DNA of 64,000 bases. Origin: Zoogloea sp. Lineage in GTDB: Bacteria; Pseudomonadota; Gammaproteobacteria; Burkholderiales; Rhodocyclaceae. Shown here piece by piece: positions 51,252 through 61,202 of the stretch. Each line of letters starts with the position of its first letter. The stretch's first letter is position 1. The DNA lies in contig NZ_JAKLLN010000018.1 of the NCBI RefSeq assembly GCF_023150065.1, positions 1 to 64,000 of the forward strand, read 5' to 3'. The notes below the pieces were generated by a model. That model saw only the letters and a program-made list of their open reading frames with translations, did no database searches and was not told the origin of the DNA. The position numbers and the translations under genes are program-made.

Positions 51252-51958
51252 TCAATCAGCTCGATTTGACCGCTGACATTGACTGTCACCGGGCTGTCGC
51301 CGGCCTCGATGGGGGCAGGTGCCGGGGCGGCGTCGGCCATCATGGCGGCGCGGGCATAGGCCACCGGGTACTTGGGCTGCATGCCCCCGGTGTTGATGCT
51401 CAGGTGCTTGATCTTCCACTTCTTCTTAAGGCTGCCGGCCACCAGCCGGGCGCGCCCTTCGAAGGCGCCGAGGGCATCGGCGATGGCCTCATCCTCGATC
51501 TTCTTCCAGGTCTCGGGCGAGGGGGCGGCGCTCAGTCCGGCCACCGCCATGCTCTGCTGCAGCTTGCCGAGGAGCTCGGACAGGGCCGCGGCGTCGCTGC
51601 TCTCCAGGGCCAGGGATGAGCGCATGCGCCAGGCTTCGATGCTGCGACCGGTCTTGCCGTAGACCGGGTAGGTCGAGTTGCCTGCCGAGCGGACCTTGAC
51701 GGCCGGGACACCCTTGGCGGTGCTGATGGCCTGGGTCACGATGGCATTGACCTTGCGGGCCACATCGCCCGGATTGGCGTCGGTGGCCTCGGCATAGACC
51801 TGGGCGCGGAACAGGTCGTTGGGGGCGCTGCGGCTGCTTTCGACGGAAATGTCGGCGGTGGGAAGCGCCGGCGCTGCGGGGGTGTCGGCAGCGTAGGCAT
51901 GGGGGAGGGCGAAGCCGAGGGCGAGCAGCGCCAGGGGGCGGGTTAGGCGGAAAGTCAT
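51248..51958 (-). CDS. SIMPL domain (DUF541) periplasmic protein
   Basis: ATG 51958 gives a signal peptide ([18 protein letters not shown]) and 236 residues; the open frame upstream is arginine-rich and not credible. The mature part has the SIMPL pattern [33 protein letters not shown] and ends in [18 protein letters not shown] proteins are periplasmic and oligomeric, with poorly defined roles in stress or signalling. It is the first gene of the unit with dtd and the NlpC/P60 gene. Confidence 0.85.
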   Translation of the reverse strand: MTFRLTRPLALLALGFALPHAYAADTPAAPALPTADISVESSRSAPNDLFRAQVYAEATDANPGDVARKVNAIVTQAISTAKGVPAVKVRSAGNSTYPVYGKTGRSIEAWRMRSSLALESSDAAALSELLGKLQQSMAVAGLSAAPSPETWKKIEDEAIADALGAFEGRARLVAGSLKKKWKIKHLSINTGGMQPKYPVAYARAAMMADAAPAPAPIEAGDSPVTVNVSGQIELIE

Positions 51959-52133
51959 GGAAGCCTCATTCGGGATGCAAGGGGTGCTTGGGGCATTGCC
52001 CCGACATTCTGGCCAATCCGGCCCGGGATGCAAGTGTTCGCGGGCGGCCCGGGCGGGTTTGCGTTGACCCCTGGCGATCCGGACGGCAGCATCGACCCCT
52101 TTTTGGCGCAGGGCTTGAGCGCAGGGGATGGTG

Positions 52134-52994
52134 ATGGCGGATTCACGCATTTGGGGGGCGGGCCTGGTGACGCTGTCGGCGGCATCCTTTGGGGCCATGG
52201 CGATTTTTGCCCGCTTCGCCTTTGCGGATGGCATCGAGGTGTCGGCGCTGCTCTTCCTGCGCTTTCTGATTGCCGGTGCGGTGATGGCCGTGGTGATGAC
52301 GGCAACCCGGCGCCCCTGGCCCCGTGGGCGTAACCGGATGGTGTTGGTGCTGATGGGGGGCGTCGGCTATGTGGGCCAGTCCCTGTGTTTCTTTCTTGCC
52401 CTCAACCACGCTTCCGCCGGCCTGGTGGCCTTGTTGCTGTATCTCTATCCCTTCCTCGTCACGGTGATCGGGGTGATGTTCCTGGGGGAGCGCATGACCC
52501 GTCTGCGGGCGGCCGCCGTGCTGGCGGCGCTGCTGGGCACCGGCCTCACCATCGGTTCGGGCCTGGGAGGGAGCCCTCTGGGCATCGCCCTCGGCGTGGC
52601 GGCAGCGCTGATCTATTCGGTGTATATCCTGGTGGGCAGCCGGGTGCTGCAGGAGGAGGAGCCCCTTGGGGCGGCGACGGTGGTGATGCTCTCGGCGGCC
52701 GTGGTGTTCGGCCTGGGGGTGGCGCTGGAGTCACCGCGTTTTCCAGCGTCGGCTGCCGGGTGGGGCAGCGTGCTGGCCATCGCCCTGGTGTCCACGGTGC
52801 TGGCCATGGTGGGCTTTTTTGCAGGAATGAAGCGCCTGGGGGCTTCCGATGCGGCAACCCTGTCGACGCTGGAGCCGGTGGTGACCTTTGTGCTCGCCGC
52901 CGTCTTCCTGGATGAGTCGGTGACGCTCATCCAGGTCGTGGGTGGTGCCGTCGTGCTGACTGCGGTGATTGCGCTGGCCCGCAGCCGTGCTTAG
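52134..52994 (+). CDS. EamA/DMT superfamily transporter
   Basis: This protein of about 286 residues has ten predicted membrane helices in two EamA repeats, the usual drug/metabolite transporter layout. ATG 52134 has GCAGGGGA at better spacing than ATG 52128. Substrates of this family range from amino acids to nucleosides and cannot be predicted here. Its end overlaps the convergent DUF2189 gene by 4 bp. Confidence 0.87.
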   Translation: MADSRIWGAGLVTLSAASFGAMAIFARFAFADGIEVSALLFLRFLIAGAVMAVVMTATRRPWPRGRNRMVLVLMGGVGYVGQSLCFFLALNHASAGLVALLLYLYPFLVTVIGVMFLGERMTRLRAAAVLAALLGTGLTIGSGLGGSPLGIALGVAAALIYSVYILVGSRVLQEEEPLGAATVVMLSAAVVFGLGVALESPRFPASAAGWGSVLAIALVSTVLAMVGFFAGMKRLGASDAATLSTLEPVVTFVLAAVFLDESVTLIQVVGGAVVLTAVIALARSRA

Positions 52995-53785
52995 CGCTTG
53001 AGGGGCTCGACGAGATCCCGGTAGGCGTGCCAGGTGGCATGCCCGACCACCGGCATGAGCACCGCCAGGCCGAGATGGAAGCTCATGAAGCCGAGCAGGG
53101 TGAGGCCGACGATCAGGGCAGCCCACACCAGCAGCGGCATGGGGTTTTCGGCGAGGGCGCGGATGCTGGCGAGCATCGAGGTGACCGCGTCCTGGTTGCG
53201 GTCGAGCATCAGGGGGATGGACACCACGCTGACCGCAAAGACCAGCAGCGCAAACACAAACCCGACTCCGCAATACACCAGCAGGAACTCCAGGTTCTCC
53301 ATGCTAAGGACCTGGCTCAGGAAACCGCTGAGATTGGGCATCTCGCGGGTGTAGAAGATGGCGAAGACGACCAGCGAGGCCCGCGCCCAGATCAGGAAGA
53401 TGACGGTCAGGACGGCGGCAAAGACCGCGATGTTGCCGGCGTTGCGGCGCCACACCGTGAGGGTGGGGGCCAGCGCACAGGCCTGGCCCAGTTCCCTCCG
53501 GCGGGACAGCTCATACAGACCCATGGCAAAGAACGGCGCCAGGAGCAGGAAGCCGGTGGTGACCGCGGAGGTGTACTGGTAGGCGTGTTCGAACACGAAG
53601 GTGACCAGCAGGCCCATGGCGGTAAAGCAGAAGCCATAGAACAGACTGGCGACCGGGCAGGCCTTCAGGTCGGAAAAGCCGCGGGCGATCCATTGAAAGG
53701 GGGCGCCGAAGCCGACGCTCCGGATGGTGGGAAAGGGCAGTCCGGCGCCGGCTTGTTCTTCTGCGGGGGTAGGGTGCTGAGCCAT
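52991..53785 (-). CDS. DUF2189 integral membrane protein
   Basis: These 264 residues contain six to seven hydrophobic helices. The segment FSDLKACPVASLFYGFCFTAMGLL near residue 37 and LYELSRRREL near 112 are typical of DUF2189, a membrane family of unknown function common in alpha- and betaproteobacteria. The N-terminal 30 residues are soluble. No partner gene suggests a role. Confidence 0.82.
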   Translation of the reverse strand: MAQHPTPAEEQAGAGLPFPTIRSVGFGAPFQWIARGFSDLKACPVASLFYGFCFTAMGLLVTFVFEHAYQYTSAVTTGFLLLAPFFAMGLYELSRRRELGQACALAPTLTVWRRNAGNIAVFAAVLTVIFLIWARASLVVFAIFYTREMPNLSGFLSQVLSMENLEFLLVYCGVGFVFALLVFAVSVVSIPLMLDRNQDAVTSMLASIRALAENPMPLLVWAALIVGLTLLGFMSFHLGLAVLMPVVGHATWHAYRDLVEPLKR

Positions 53786-53843
53786 GGTTTGTCTCCGTTA
53801 TCGTTTTTTGGATGGGGATGGCCGGCAGGGCAGGATCAGATCA

Positions 53844-54662
53844 TCACGGCTCCTGAGCGGAAGAGGGGAAAGCGCCGACAAAGTTCCACAGGGCGTCCAG
53901 TACGGCGCCGGGGGCCTCGGACATCATGGCGTGGCCGGCACCGGGAATGACGACCTTGCGGAGGTTTGTGGTGGCCGGGAACGCGGCCGCCAGCGGCGTG
54001 GTGGCCTTGGGTGGGGTCATCCGGTCGAGGGCCGCGCTGAGCAGCAGGCTGGGGCAGCTCACCCGTGCTGCGGCGTCGAACCCGCCGGTGTAGGCGTTGC
54101 AGGCCGCCATGTCCTGGTGCAGTACGCCGGCAGCCTGGCGCTGCATCAGGCGTTCATTCAGGGCCGTGAGGTTCATGCCCGGGATGCTGCTGGCACCGAG
54201 CTGGGCACGCGGGGCATAGGACCACTGGTTGATCATGGCATGTGCCTTGTCCCGGTTCGAGAGGGTCGCATCGAGCAGGGGGGCGGCCACGGGCATCGGA
54301 GCGACCGAGCCGATGAGCATCAGGTAACTGACCATCTGAGGGGCACGGGCGGCGGCCTCGAGGGCAATCAGCGAGCCCATGCTGTGGCCGGCCAGGGCCA
54401 CCGGGCCCAGGTTCAGTCCGGAGGCGAAATCGATGATCCAGTCCGCCAGCGCTTCGATGCTGCCCAGCTGCGGGCCGGCGGAGCGGCCGTGGCCGGGGAG
54501 GTCGGGGGCGATCACGTTCCAGCCATGGGAGGCGAAGTGGCGGCTCTGCAGCGTCCACACGCTGTGATCGTGCCCGGCGCCGTGGATGAAGAGGATCGTG
54601 GGGCGGCCCGCTTCGGTCTTGCGGCCGCCGGTGTAGTGGTAGGGGGAGAGGCTGGGTTTCAT
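53844..54662 (-). CDS. Alpha/beta hydrolase
   Basis: ATG 54662 gives 272 residues. The fold is clear: oxyanion segment FIHGAGHDHSVW, nucleophile elbow GHSMGS with S94, acid D213 (ALDRMTPP) and H244 (GAGHAMM). The mid-size cap domain and sequence resemble carboxylesterase/meta-cleavage-hydrolase-like enzymes, but substrate is uncertain. It lies 11 bp after the metY-like gene on the same strand, so the two are probably co-transcribed. An ester-cleaving role linked to O-acylhomoserine is conceivable but unsupported. Confidence 0.85.
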   Translation of the reverse strand: MKPSLSPYHYTGGRKTEAGRPTILFIHGAGHDHSVWTLQSRHFASHGWNVIAPDLPGHGRSAGPQLGSIEALADWIIDFASGLNLGPVALAGHSMGSLIALEAAARAPQMVSYLMLIGSVAPMPVAAPLLDATLSNRDKAHAMINQWSYAPRAQLGASSIPGMNLTALNERLMQRQAAGVLHQDMAACNAYTGGFDAAARVSCPSLLLSAALDRMTPPKATTPLAAAFPATTNLRKVVIPGAGHAMMSEAPGAVLDALWNFVGAFPSSAQEP

Positions 54663-54673
54663 CGGCGGCGGGT

Positions 54674-55978
54674 TCAGGCGGTGGCTTTCTGGGCGGCGTA
54701 GAGGCCGCGGTCCAGGTCTTCGATCAGGTCGGCGGCGGTCTCCAGCCCGGTGGACAGGCGGATCGTGCCTTCGGTGATGCCGGCTGCCAGCAGGGCCTCG
54801 GGGGACATGCGGAAATGGGTGGTGCTGGCCGGGTGGATGGCCAGGGATTTGGCATCGCCGACGTTGGCCAGGTGGGAGAACAGGCGCAGGCCCTCGATGA
54901 AGGCCGTACCGCCCTTGCGTCCGCCCTTGAGGCTGAAGCTGAACACGCCGCCGCAGCCCTTGGGCAGCAGGCGGGCGGCCAATGGGTGGTCGGGGTGGCT
55001 GTCGAGTTCGGGCCAGGATACCGACTCGACCAGCGGGTGCTTGACCAGATGGGCCACCAGCTGGCGGGCATTGGCCACGTGACGCTCCATGCGCAGGCCC
55101 AGGGTTTCCATGCCCTGCAGGATCTGGAAGGCGTTCATCGGCGACAGGCAGGCGCCGAAATCCCGCAGGCCCTCGCGGCGGGCCCGCAGCAGGAAGGCGG
55201 CGATGGACGACTCTTCGGTGAAGTCCATGCCGTGGAAGCCGTCGTAGGGCTCGGTAAGGGTCGGAAAGTTGCCGCCGGAGCCCTCCCAGTCGAAGCTGCC
55301 CCCATCCACCAGCAGGCCGCCGATGGCGACACCGTGGCCGCCCAGGTATTTGGTGGCGGAGTGCATGACCAGATCGGCCCCCAGATCGATCGGGCACTGC
55401 AGCGACGGGGTGACCAGGGTGGCATCCACCAGCAGCGGCACGCGGGCGTCGTGGGCGATGGCCGAGATGGCCGGGATGTCGAGCACCTCGAGGCCGGGGT
55501 TGCCGATGGACTCACCGAACAGCAGGCGGGTTTCGGGGCGGATGGCGTCGCGCCAGGCCTGGTGGTCGCCGGCAGGTACGAAGGTGGTGTGGATGCCGAA
55601 GCGCGGCAGGGTGTAGCCCAGCAGGTTGTGGGAGCCACCGTAGAGCGAACGCGAGGCGACGATATGACCGCCCTGGCCCATCAGTGTGGTGATGGCCAGC
55701 ATGAGTGCGGCCTGACCGCTGGCGCAGGCGATGGCGCCTACACCCCCGTCGAGGGCGGCAATGCGCTCTTCGAGGACGGCGTTGGTGGGGTTGGAGATGC
55801 GTGAATAGACGTGCCCGGCTCGCTCCTGGTTGAACAGGGCAGCGGCCTGCTCGCTGTCTTCGAAGACGTAGCTGGTGGTGAAGTGGATCGGGGTGGCGCG
55901 GGAGCGGTGTACCGGATCGGGGGTCTGGCCGGCGTGCAGGGCGAGCGTGTCGGCCCCGGCGTTACGGTGAATGGGCAT
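54674..55978 (-). CDS. metY: O-acetylhomoserine sulfhydrylase-like PLP enzyme
   Basis: The 434-residue length and motifs fit the MetY branch of the Cys/Met-metabolism PLP enzymes: YSRISNPTNAVLEERIA near 60, the aromatic stacking residue in SLYGGSHNLL (Y113) and the PLP lysine K210 in HSATKYLGGHG. The usual DNTFATP near the cofactor Asp is DATLVTP here, a mild divergence. It would make homocysteine from O-acetylhomoserine and sulfide. Cystathionine gamma-synthase activity is the alternative. Confidence 0.85.
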   Translation of the reverse strand: MPIHRNAGADTLALHAGQTPDPVHRSRATPIHFTTSYVFEDSEQAAALFNQERAGHVYSRISNPTNAVLEERIAALDGGVGAIACASGQAALMLAITTLMGQGGHIVASRSLYGGSHNLLGYTLPRFGIHTTFVPAGDHQAWRDAIRPETRLLFGESIGNPGLEVLDIPAISAIAHDARVPLLVDATLVTPSLQCPIDLGADLVMHSATKYLGGHGVAIGGLLVDGGSFDWEGSGGNFPTLTEPYDGFHGMDFTEESSIAAFLLRARREGLRDFGACLSPMNAFQILQGMETLGLRMERHVANARQLVAHLVKHPLVESVSWPELDSHPDHPLAARLLPKGCGGVFSFSLKGGRKGGTAFIEGLRLFSHLANVGDAKSLAIHPASTTHFRMSPEALLAAGITEGTIRLSTGLETAADLIEDLDRGLYAAQKATA

Positions 55979-56011
55979 GCGTTGTCGGGAGGCGGCGGGT
56001 GAAGGGAGGGC

Positions 56012-56236
56012 TCAGGCAGGAACGTCCGGATCGAGCATGCGCTGGATCATGGCGATTCTGTCCTTGAGCAGGAGCTTGCGTTTCTTGAGGCGCCGCAACA
56101 GCAGCTCGCTGTCGGGGGGCGGGGCCTGGGATATCTGGGCGATGACGGCGTCGAGGTCCCGATGCTCGGTGGACAGGACTGCCAGCCGCGAAGACAGGCT
56201 GGTTACGTCGGCGTCGGGTTCTGTGCAGTCATTCAT
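56012..56236 (-). CDS. YdcH/DUF465 family small protein
   Basis: ATG 56236 gives 74 residues, matching the short coiled-coil YdcH family; the longer open frame has a non-conserved N-terminus. The SSRLAVLSTEHRDLDAVIAQI and ELLLRRLKKRKLLLKDRI helices are diagnostic. Function is unknown. It is upstream of and on the same strand as the metY-like gene. Confidence 0.85.
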   Translation of the reverse strand: MNDCTEPDADVTSLSSRLAVLSTEHRDLDAVIAQISQAPPPDSELLLRRLKKRKLLLKDRIAMIQRMLDPDVPA

Positions 56237-56394
56237 GCCGGATGGGGTGCAGGCTGGGAGCGGGATCCCGTGAATCTTAGGCGCGGGGCCGTCGAAATAC
56301 AACGCCACCGGGGAACTTGAAGCCGTCGCTCGTGTTCCCATCTGCAGTAGCGACAGTACCCACGCGGCAAAACCCAGCAATCAGGAGAACGGCC

Positions 56395-56628
56395 ATGAAC
56401 ATCATGCTCAACAATCCGGTGCTTTACGTGGTGGATTACCCGAATGTCGACGCGGTGGAGGTGATCGACAAGCGGCGAGGGGTCGGGACGCTGTTTCGTG
56501 ACGAGGCGGCCCGCCGCTTTCGCCAGGAGTTGCGCGAGATCAGCGCCTCGGCGACCGAGATGGATGACTTCGAGAACTGGATTGCCGACTACGACACCTT
56601 GATGACCCAGCCGGCCGTCTATCACTGA
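56395..56628 (+). CDS. DUF3567 family protein
   Basis: ATG 56395 follows CAGGAGAA and gives 77 residues (MNIMLNNPVLYVVDYP opening). DUF3567 is a small soluble family essentially confined to betaproteobacteria, which helps to place the organism. A basic segment (DKRRGVGTLFRDE) and an acidic C-terminal helix are visible. Function unknown. Confidence 0.85.
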   Translation: MNIMLNNPVLYVVDYPNVDAVEVIDKRRGVGTLFRDEAARRFRQELREISASATEMDDFENWIADYDTLMTQPAVYH

Positions 56629-56732
56629 GACTTCGACCCACCCAGCGGGCCACCTGCCGCGGCAACTTGCCAGCCCGGCGGGTGGCCCCTAACATTCGTC
56701 TCCCCCAAACAGCATCTCCGGAGTTCGCAAGG

Positions 56733-57284
56733 GTGAATAAGGCCTTCGTGAAGGAAAACGACCAGGACGACGAAGAGTCTCTGCCAGGGGTGCCGAGCCT
56801 GCCGCCCGGTACCCGCAACTACATGACCCGCCGGGGCTATGAGGTGTTGCGCCTGGAGCTCGACAACCTGGTCCGGGACGAGCGCCCGCAGCTGGTGGAA
56901 ACCGTGCGCTGGGCCGCCTCCAACGGCGACCGCTCGGAGAACGGCGATTACATCTACGGCAAGAAGCGCCTGCGCGAGATCGACCGGCGCATCCGCTTCC
57001 TGATCAAGCGCCTGGAGAGTGCGACGGTGGTGACGCCCTCCGAGCAGGAGAACACCGAGCAGGTGTTCTTCGGCGCGACGGTGACCGTCTGTGATATCGA
57101 CGGGACGGAGGAGCAGACCTACCAGATCGTCGGCGTGGATGAGGCGAATGCCTCGGAGGGGCGCATCAGCTGGATCGCGCCCCTGTCGCGGGCGCTGCTC
57201 AAGGCGCGGGAGGGCGATGTGATCCGTTTTGCCAGCCCGGCCGGCCTGCGCGAGATCGAGGTGGTCGAGATCCGCTACGTGTGA
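56733..57284 (+). CDS. greB: Transcription elongation factor GreB
   Basis: GTG 56733 (VNKAFVKEN) gives 183 residues, with GGAG 9-12 bases upstream. The N-terminal coiled coil contains the tip acids in ASNGDRSENGDYIYGKKRLREID, followed by the C-terminal FKBP-like domain (FFGATVTVCD, DVIRFASPAG). The basic patch in the coiled coil separates GreB from GreA. It rescues backtracked RNA polymerase by stimulating transcript cleavage. It converges with the histidine kinase gene 13 bp away. Confidence 0.93.
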   Translation: MNKAFVKENDQDDEESLPGVPSLPPGTRNYMTRRGYEVLRLELDNLVRDERPQLVETVRWAASNGDRSENGDYIYGKKRLREIDRRIRFLIKRLESATVVTPSEQENTEQVFFGATVTVCDIDGTEEQTYQIVGVDEANASEGRISWIAPLSRALLKAREGDVIRFASPAGLREIEVVEIRYV

Positions 57285-57296
57285 GGGTCAGGCCCC

Positions 57297-59117
57297 TCAG
57301 GTGTTGAGCTTTTCCCGGGGCCGGCGGACCATCGCCGGGCTGCGCGGGAGCGTGAAGTACATGGTCGTACCGGTGCCCGGTGACGACTCGGCCCACACCG
57401 CGCCGCCATGGCGCTCGATCACCCGGCGTACGCTGGCCAGCCCGATCCCCGAGCCTTCAAAGCCATCCCGCCGGTGCAGCTGCTGGAAGGGCTGGAAGAG
57501 CTTGGCGGCGTGGGCCATGTCAAAGCCGATGCCGTTGTCGGTCACATAAAAGAGTTTTTCGTCGCCATGGGGGCGTCCGCCCACATGGATCAGGGCCGGC
57601 TGGCTGTCGCGGGTGAACTTCCAGGCATTGGCCAGCAGGTTCTGCAGGGCGTTGCGGATCAGTACGGGGTCGGCATCGGCGCTCAGGTCGGTATCCACGT
57701 GGCTCTGCACGACCCGCCCGGGGCTGGTGGCGGCCAGCTCGTCGAGGAGCTCATGGGCGATGGCGCTCACGTCGGTGTGTTCGATGCGCAAGGTATGGCG
57801 GGACACGCTGGCCAGCTTCTGCAACTCGTCGATCAGCTCACCCATGCGCAGGCTGGCCCGGCGCAGGCGGATCAGATAGCTCTGCCCGGTTTCGTCGAGA
57901 CGGTCGCCGTAGTCTTCGGCCAGGGCGTGGGAGAAGCCGTTGATGGCCCGCAGGGGGGCCCGCAGGTCATGGGAGACTGAATAGCTGAAACTCAGCAGCT
58001 CCCGATTGGAGTGCTCGAGCTCCTCGGTGCGTTGCAGCACCCGTTGTTCGAGGGTGGCGTTGAGCTCGGCCAGGGCGGCGCGCTCCCCATCCCGGCGAAC
58101 GGTGTCCCGGTGCAGCAGAATGGCCAGGGCGCCGAGCAGGGCCAGCATGACGCCGGCGGCAGCGAGGATGCGGTCGCGGTGTTCGTAGTAATCGATCAGG
58201 GCGCTATCCACCGGCCGACTGGTGGCAACGATCAGCGGAAGGTCGGCCAGGCGGCGGTAGGCGGTGATGCGCTCGATCGGGTCTGCGGCGGTGGAGGCCG
58301 TGACGATCATGCTGCGTTGCTGCAGGTCGGCGCCGATGGCCGGGGAGTCGGCGACGCTGGTGCCGATCTGCCCGTCGGCCTGGGGGTAGCGGATCAGGGT
58401 GATGGCGCGGCTGGCATGCAGGATCAGGATGGTGTCCTGGGGGGAAAGGCCCAGCTCCCGGTACACCCCTTCAAAATAGCCGTGGCTCATGGCAGCGCCC
58501 GCGGTGCCCAGATATTTTCCGAGGGGGTCGAAGATTTGCCGGCTGAGGGGCGTCACCCATTGGCCGGAGGCAGGGCTGCGTGTCGGGCTGCCGATCTCCA
58601 CGCCGTCACGCAACTGGGGAGGCATCGCGTGTTTGCGGCCGGTTCCATTTTCGGCGGGTGGGGCGCCCTCTGCTGGCCTGCTCGAATCTGCGGCCAGGCT
58701 GCCGTCCTCCCGCTCCACAAACAGAAAGTCAGCTTCGGGCAGGGTGTTGGTGCGCTGGCGCAGCAGGATCTGCAGCTCCCGCTCGCCAAATGCGTCCAGA
58801 CTGCCACGCTGGGCAATCTGGCCGGCGATTTCGGATATGGCGGATTCGGTCTCGCCGAAGCTGCGTGCCACGTGCTCTTCAAGCACGCGGGTAAGGCTCA
58901 GGAGTTCGGATTCCGCCCGCTGCAGGGCTTGTTCCCGGTCAAAGCGGATGAGAGACAGGGCCACGCCGACGATCAGCGAGGCGAGCAGCGCGAAGGCCAG
59001 CCACACGGCAAAGCGGAAGCGGCGCAGGGATGAACTGTTGTGCGGAACCTGGGCGGCCTCGGGGGCACCCGTTCTGGAGGTGGGAAGAATTGAGGAAGAC
59101 AGGGGAAGTCGTTCCAT
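57297..59117 (-). CDS. Sensor histidine kinase (dCache-like sensor, HisKA/HATPase)
   Basis: ATG 59117 gives 606 residues. A membrane helix at about 35-57, a periplasmic dCache-like sensor at about 65-320 and a second helix near 333-350 are followed by a short coiled coil. HisKA has the motif SYSVSHDLRAPLRAINGF, and the HATPase domain has LLANAWKFT, DNGIGFD and GSGIGLASVRRVI. This is the bacteriophytochrome-like branch of kinases, often working with single-domain regulators. No regulator gene is adjacent. The gene starts 80 bp from htpG, divergently. Confidence 0.88.
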   Translation of the reverse strand: MERLPLSSSILPTSRTGAPEAAQVPHNSSSLRRFRFAVWLAFALLASLIVGVALSLIRFDREQALQRAESELLSLTRVLEEHVARSFGETESAISEIAGQIAQRGSLDAFGERELQILLRQRTNTLPEADFLFVEREDGSLAADSSRPAEGAPPAENGTGRKHAMPPQLRDGVEIGSPTRSPASGQWVTPLSRQIFDPLGKYLGTAGAAMSHGYFEGVYRELGLSPQDTILILHASRAITLIRYPQADGQIGTSVADSPAIGADLQQRSMIVTASTAADPIERITAYRRLADLPLIVATSRPVDSALIDYYEHRDRILAAAGVMLALLGALAILLHRDTVRRDGERAALAELNATLEQRVLQRTEELEHSNRELLSFSYSVSHDLRAPLRAINGFSHALAEDYGDRLDETGQSYLIRLRRASLRMGELIDELQKLASVSRHTLRIEHTDVSAIAHELLDELAATSPGRVVQSHVDTDLSADADPVLIRNALQNLLANAWKFTRDSQPALIHVGGRPHGDEKLFYVTDNGIGFDMAHAAKLFQPFQQLHRRDGFEGSGIGLASVRRVIERHGGAVWAESSPGTGTTMYFTLPRSPAMVRRPREKLNT

Positions 59118-59134
59118 AAGTTGGAAGCGAGGGG

Positions 59135-59162
59135 CTTGAAAGTCGGAAGGGCGGACCCATAT
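59135..59162 (+). promoter_or_regulatory. RpoH (sigma-32) heat-shock promoter of htpG
   Basis: CTTGAAA, a 14-bp spacer and CCCATAT match the sigma-32 consensus closely. The predicted start near 59170 leaves a leader of about 27 nt before ATG 59197, which also rules out the more upstream in-frame ATG at 59161 for heat-induced transcripts. Confidence 0.85.
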
Positions 59163-59196
59163 GGGCGGTGTTAACGGTCCCCATGGAGCAAGCTTT

Positions 59197-61119
59197 ATGA
59201 CTGTCGAGCAAATGTCGTCCGCGCAAACCCTGAACTTCCAGGCCGAGGTGAAGCAACTGCTGCACCTGATGATCCATTCGCTGTACTCGAACCGGGAGAT
59301 CTTCCTCCGCGAGCTCGTGTCGAATGCCTCCGATGCCTGTGACAAGCTGCGTTTCGAAGCCCTCGAGAACGGCGGGCTGTTCGAAAACGACGCCGAGCTG
59401 AAGATTCGCGTGGCCCTCGACAAGACTGCCCGCACCCTCACCATCGCCGACAACGGCATCGGCATGAGCCGCGACGAGGTGGTGACCAACCTGGGCACCA
59501 TCGCCAAGTCGGGTACCAAGGAGTTCTTTGGCAAGCTGACCGGCGACCAGAAGAAGGACGCCCACCTGATTGGCCAGTTCGGGGTCGGCTTCTACTCCGC
59601 CTTCATCGTTGCCGACAAGGTGACGGTGCGCACCCGCCGGGCCGGCCTGGCCAGCACCGACGCCGTGCAGTGGGAATGCTCGATGACCGGCGACAGCGCC
59701 GGTGAATACACCGTACAGCCCATCGACAAGGCCGGCCGGGGCACCGAGATCACCCTGCATCTGCGTGAAGACCAGGACGATCTGCTGTCCAGCTGGAAGC
59801 TGCGCTCCATCATCCAGAAATACTCTGACCACATCCTTCAGCCCATCGTGATGAAGAAGGAGCAGTGGGACGAGGAGAAGAAGGAGCAGGTGGTCACCGA
59901 CGAGGACGAAACCGTCAACAAGGCCAACGCCCTGTGGGCCCGTGCCAAGTCCGAGGTGAGCGACGAGGAATACACCGAGTTCTACAAGCACGTCGGCCAT
60001 GACTACGAGCCGCCCCTGGCCTGGACCCACAGCAAGGTGGAGGGCCGTCACGAATACACCCAGCTGCTCTACGTGCCGGGCCATGCCCCCTTCGACATGT
60101 GGGACCGCCAGGCTCGCCACGGGGTCAAGCTCTACGTGCGCCGCGTGTTCATCATGGACGACGCCGAGAAGCTGATGCCCATGTACCTGCGCTTCGTGCG
60201 CGGGGTGGTGGATTCCAACGACCTGCCGCTCAACGTGTCCCGGGAGATCCTGCAGGAGTCCAAGGACATCGACACCCTGCGTGCCGGTTGCACCAAGAAG
60301 GTCCTGGGCCTGCTCGAAGACCTGGCCGAGAACCAGAAGGACAAGTACGTCACCTTCTGGAAGGAGTTCGGCCAGGTGCTGAAGGAAGGCGTCGGCGAGG
60401 ATCACGCCAACAAGGAAAAGATCGCCGGCCTGCTGCGCTTTGCGTCCACCCAGGCGGATACCGCCGAGGAAGTTGTGTCGCTGGCCGACTATATCGGCCG
60501 CATGAAGGAAGGCCAGGACAAGATCTATTACGTCACCGCCGACAGCTTCAACGCCGCAAAGAACAGCCCGCACCTGGAAATCTTCCGCAAGAAGGGCATC
60601 GAGGTGCTGCTGCTCTCCAACCGCGTGGATGAGTGGGTGGTGGGCAACCTGACCGAGTTCGAAGGCAAGCAGCTGGCCTCCGTGGCCAAGGGTGGTCTCG
60701 ATCTGGGCTCCCTCGAAGACGAAGCCGAGAAGGCCGCCGTCGAGAAGGAAACCGGCGAGCTGAAGGACATGCTCGACAAGATGAAGGCCAGCCTGGAAGG
60801 CAAGGTGAAGGAAGTCCGCGTCACCCACCGCCTCACCGATTCGCCGGCCTGCCTGGTGGCCGACGAGCACGACATGGGCATGAATCTGGCCCGCCTGATG
60901 AAGGCGGCCGGTCAGAACATGCCGATCTCCAAGCCCATCCTCGAGATCAACCCCAGCCACCCGGTGGTGCTGCGTCTGAAGTATGAGGATGCGCAGTTCG
61001 ACGACTGGGCGGCGGTGCTCTTCGATCAGGCCCTGCTGGCCGAGGGCGGCACGCTGGATGATCCGGCGAGCTTCGTGAAGCGCATCAACCAGCTGATGCT
61101 GGCCATGAACGGCAAGTGA
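59197..61119 (+). CDS. htpG: Hsp90 chaperone HtpG
   Basis: This 640-residue protein begins at ATG 59197. The GHKL N-terminal ATPase domain carries [21 protein letters not shown] and [11 protein letters not shown]; the middle domain has the conserved Arg region in [11 protein letters not shown], and the C-terminal dimerisation domain is complete. It assists folding of a subset of proteins under heat and other stress. The preceding RpoH promoter and the terminator behind it make it a monocistronic heat-shock gene. Confidence 0.97.
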   Translation: MTVEQMSSAQTLNFQAEVKQLLHLMIHSLYSNREIFLRELVSNASDACDKLRFEALENGGLFENDAELKIRVALDKTARTLTIADNGIGMSRDEVVTNLGTIAKSGTKEFFGKLTGDQKKDAHLIGQFGVGFYSAFIVADKVTVRTRRAGLASTDAVQWECSMTGDSAGEYTVQPIDKAGRGTEITLHLREDQDDLLSSWKLRSIIQKYSDHILQPIVMKKEQWDEEKKEQVVTDEDETVNKANALWARAKSEVSDEEYTEFYKHVGHDYEPPLAWTHSKVEGRHEYTQLLYVPGHAPFDMWDRQARHGVKLYVRRVFIMDDAEKLMPMYLRFVRGVVDSNDLPLNVSREILQESKDIDTLRAGCTKKVLGLLEDLAENQKDKYVTFWKEFGQVLKEGVGEDHANKEKIAGLLRFASTQADTAEEVVSLADYIGRMKEGQDKIYYVTADSFNAAKNSPHLEIFRKKGIEVLLLSNRVDEWVVGNLTEFEGKQLASVAKGGLDLGSLEDEAEKAAVEKETGELKDMLDKMKASLEGKVKEVRVTHRLTDSPACLVADEHDMGMNLARLMKAAGQNMPISKPILEINPSHPVVLRLKYEDAQFDDWAAVLFDQALLAEGGTLDDPASFVKRINQLMLAMNGK

Positions 61120-61162
61120 TGAGCAGACTCCGGCGCCGCAGGGCGCCGGGGGTGTGAACGGG

Positions 61163-61202
61163 GGCGGGGGCAGGCCGGTCGGGCTGCCCCCGCCTTTCGT
61201 TT
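61163..61202 (+). terminator. Terminator of htpG
   Basis: GGCGGGGGCAG / CTGCCCCCGCC, an 11-bp stem with a 10-base loop, is followed by TTTCGTTT. It overlaps the stop codon of the convergent gene by two bases. Confidence 0.88.

Noticed and set aside
54662-55397. Upstream extension of the alpha/beta hydrolase frame to 55397
   Set aside because: The extra sequence is arginine/proline-rich and overlaps the metY-like gene in another frame; ATG 54662 gives a normal-length hydrolase.
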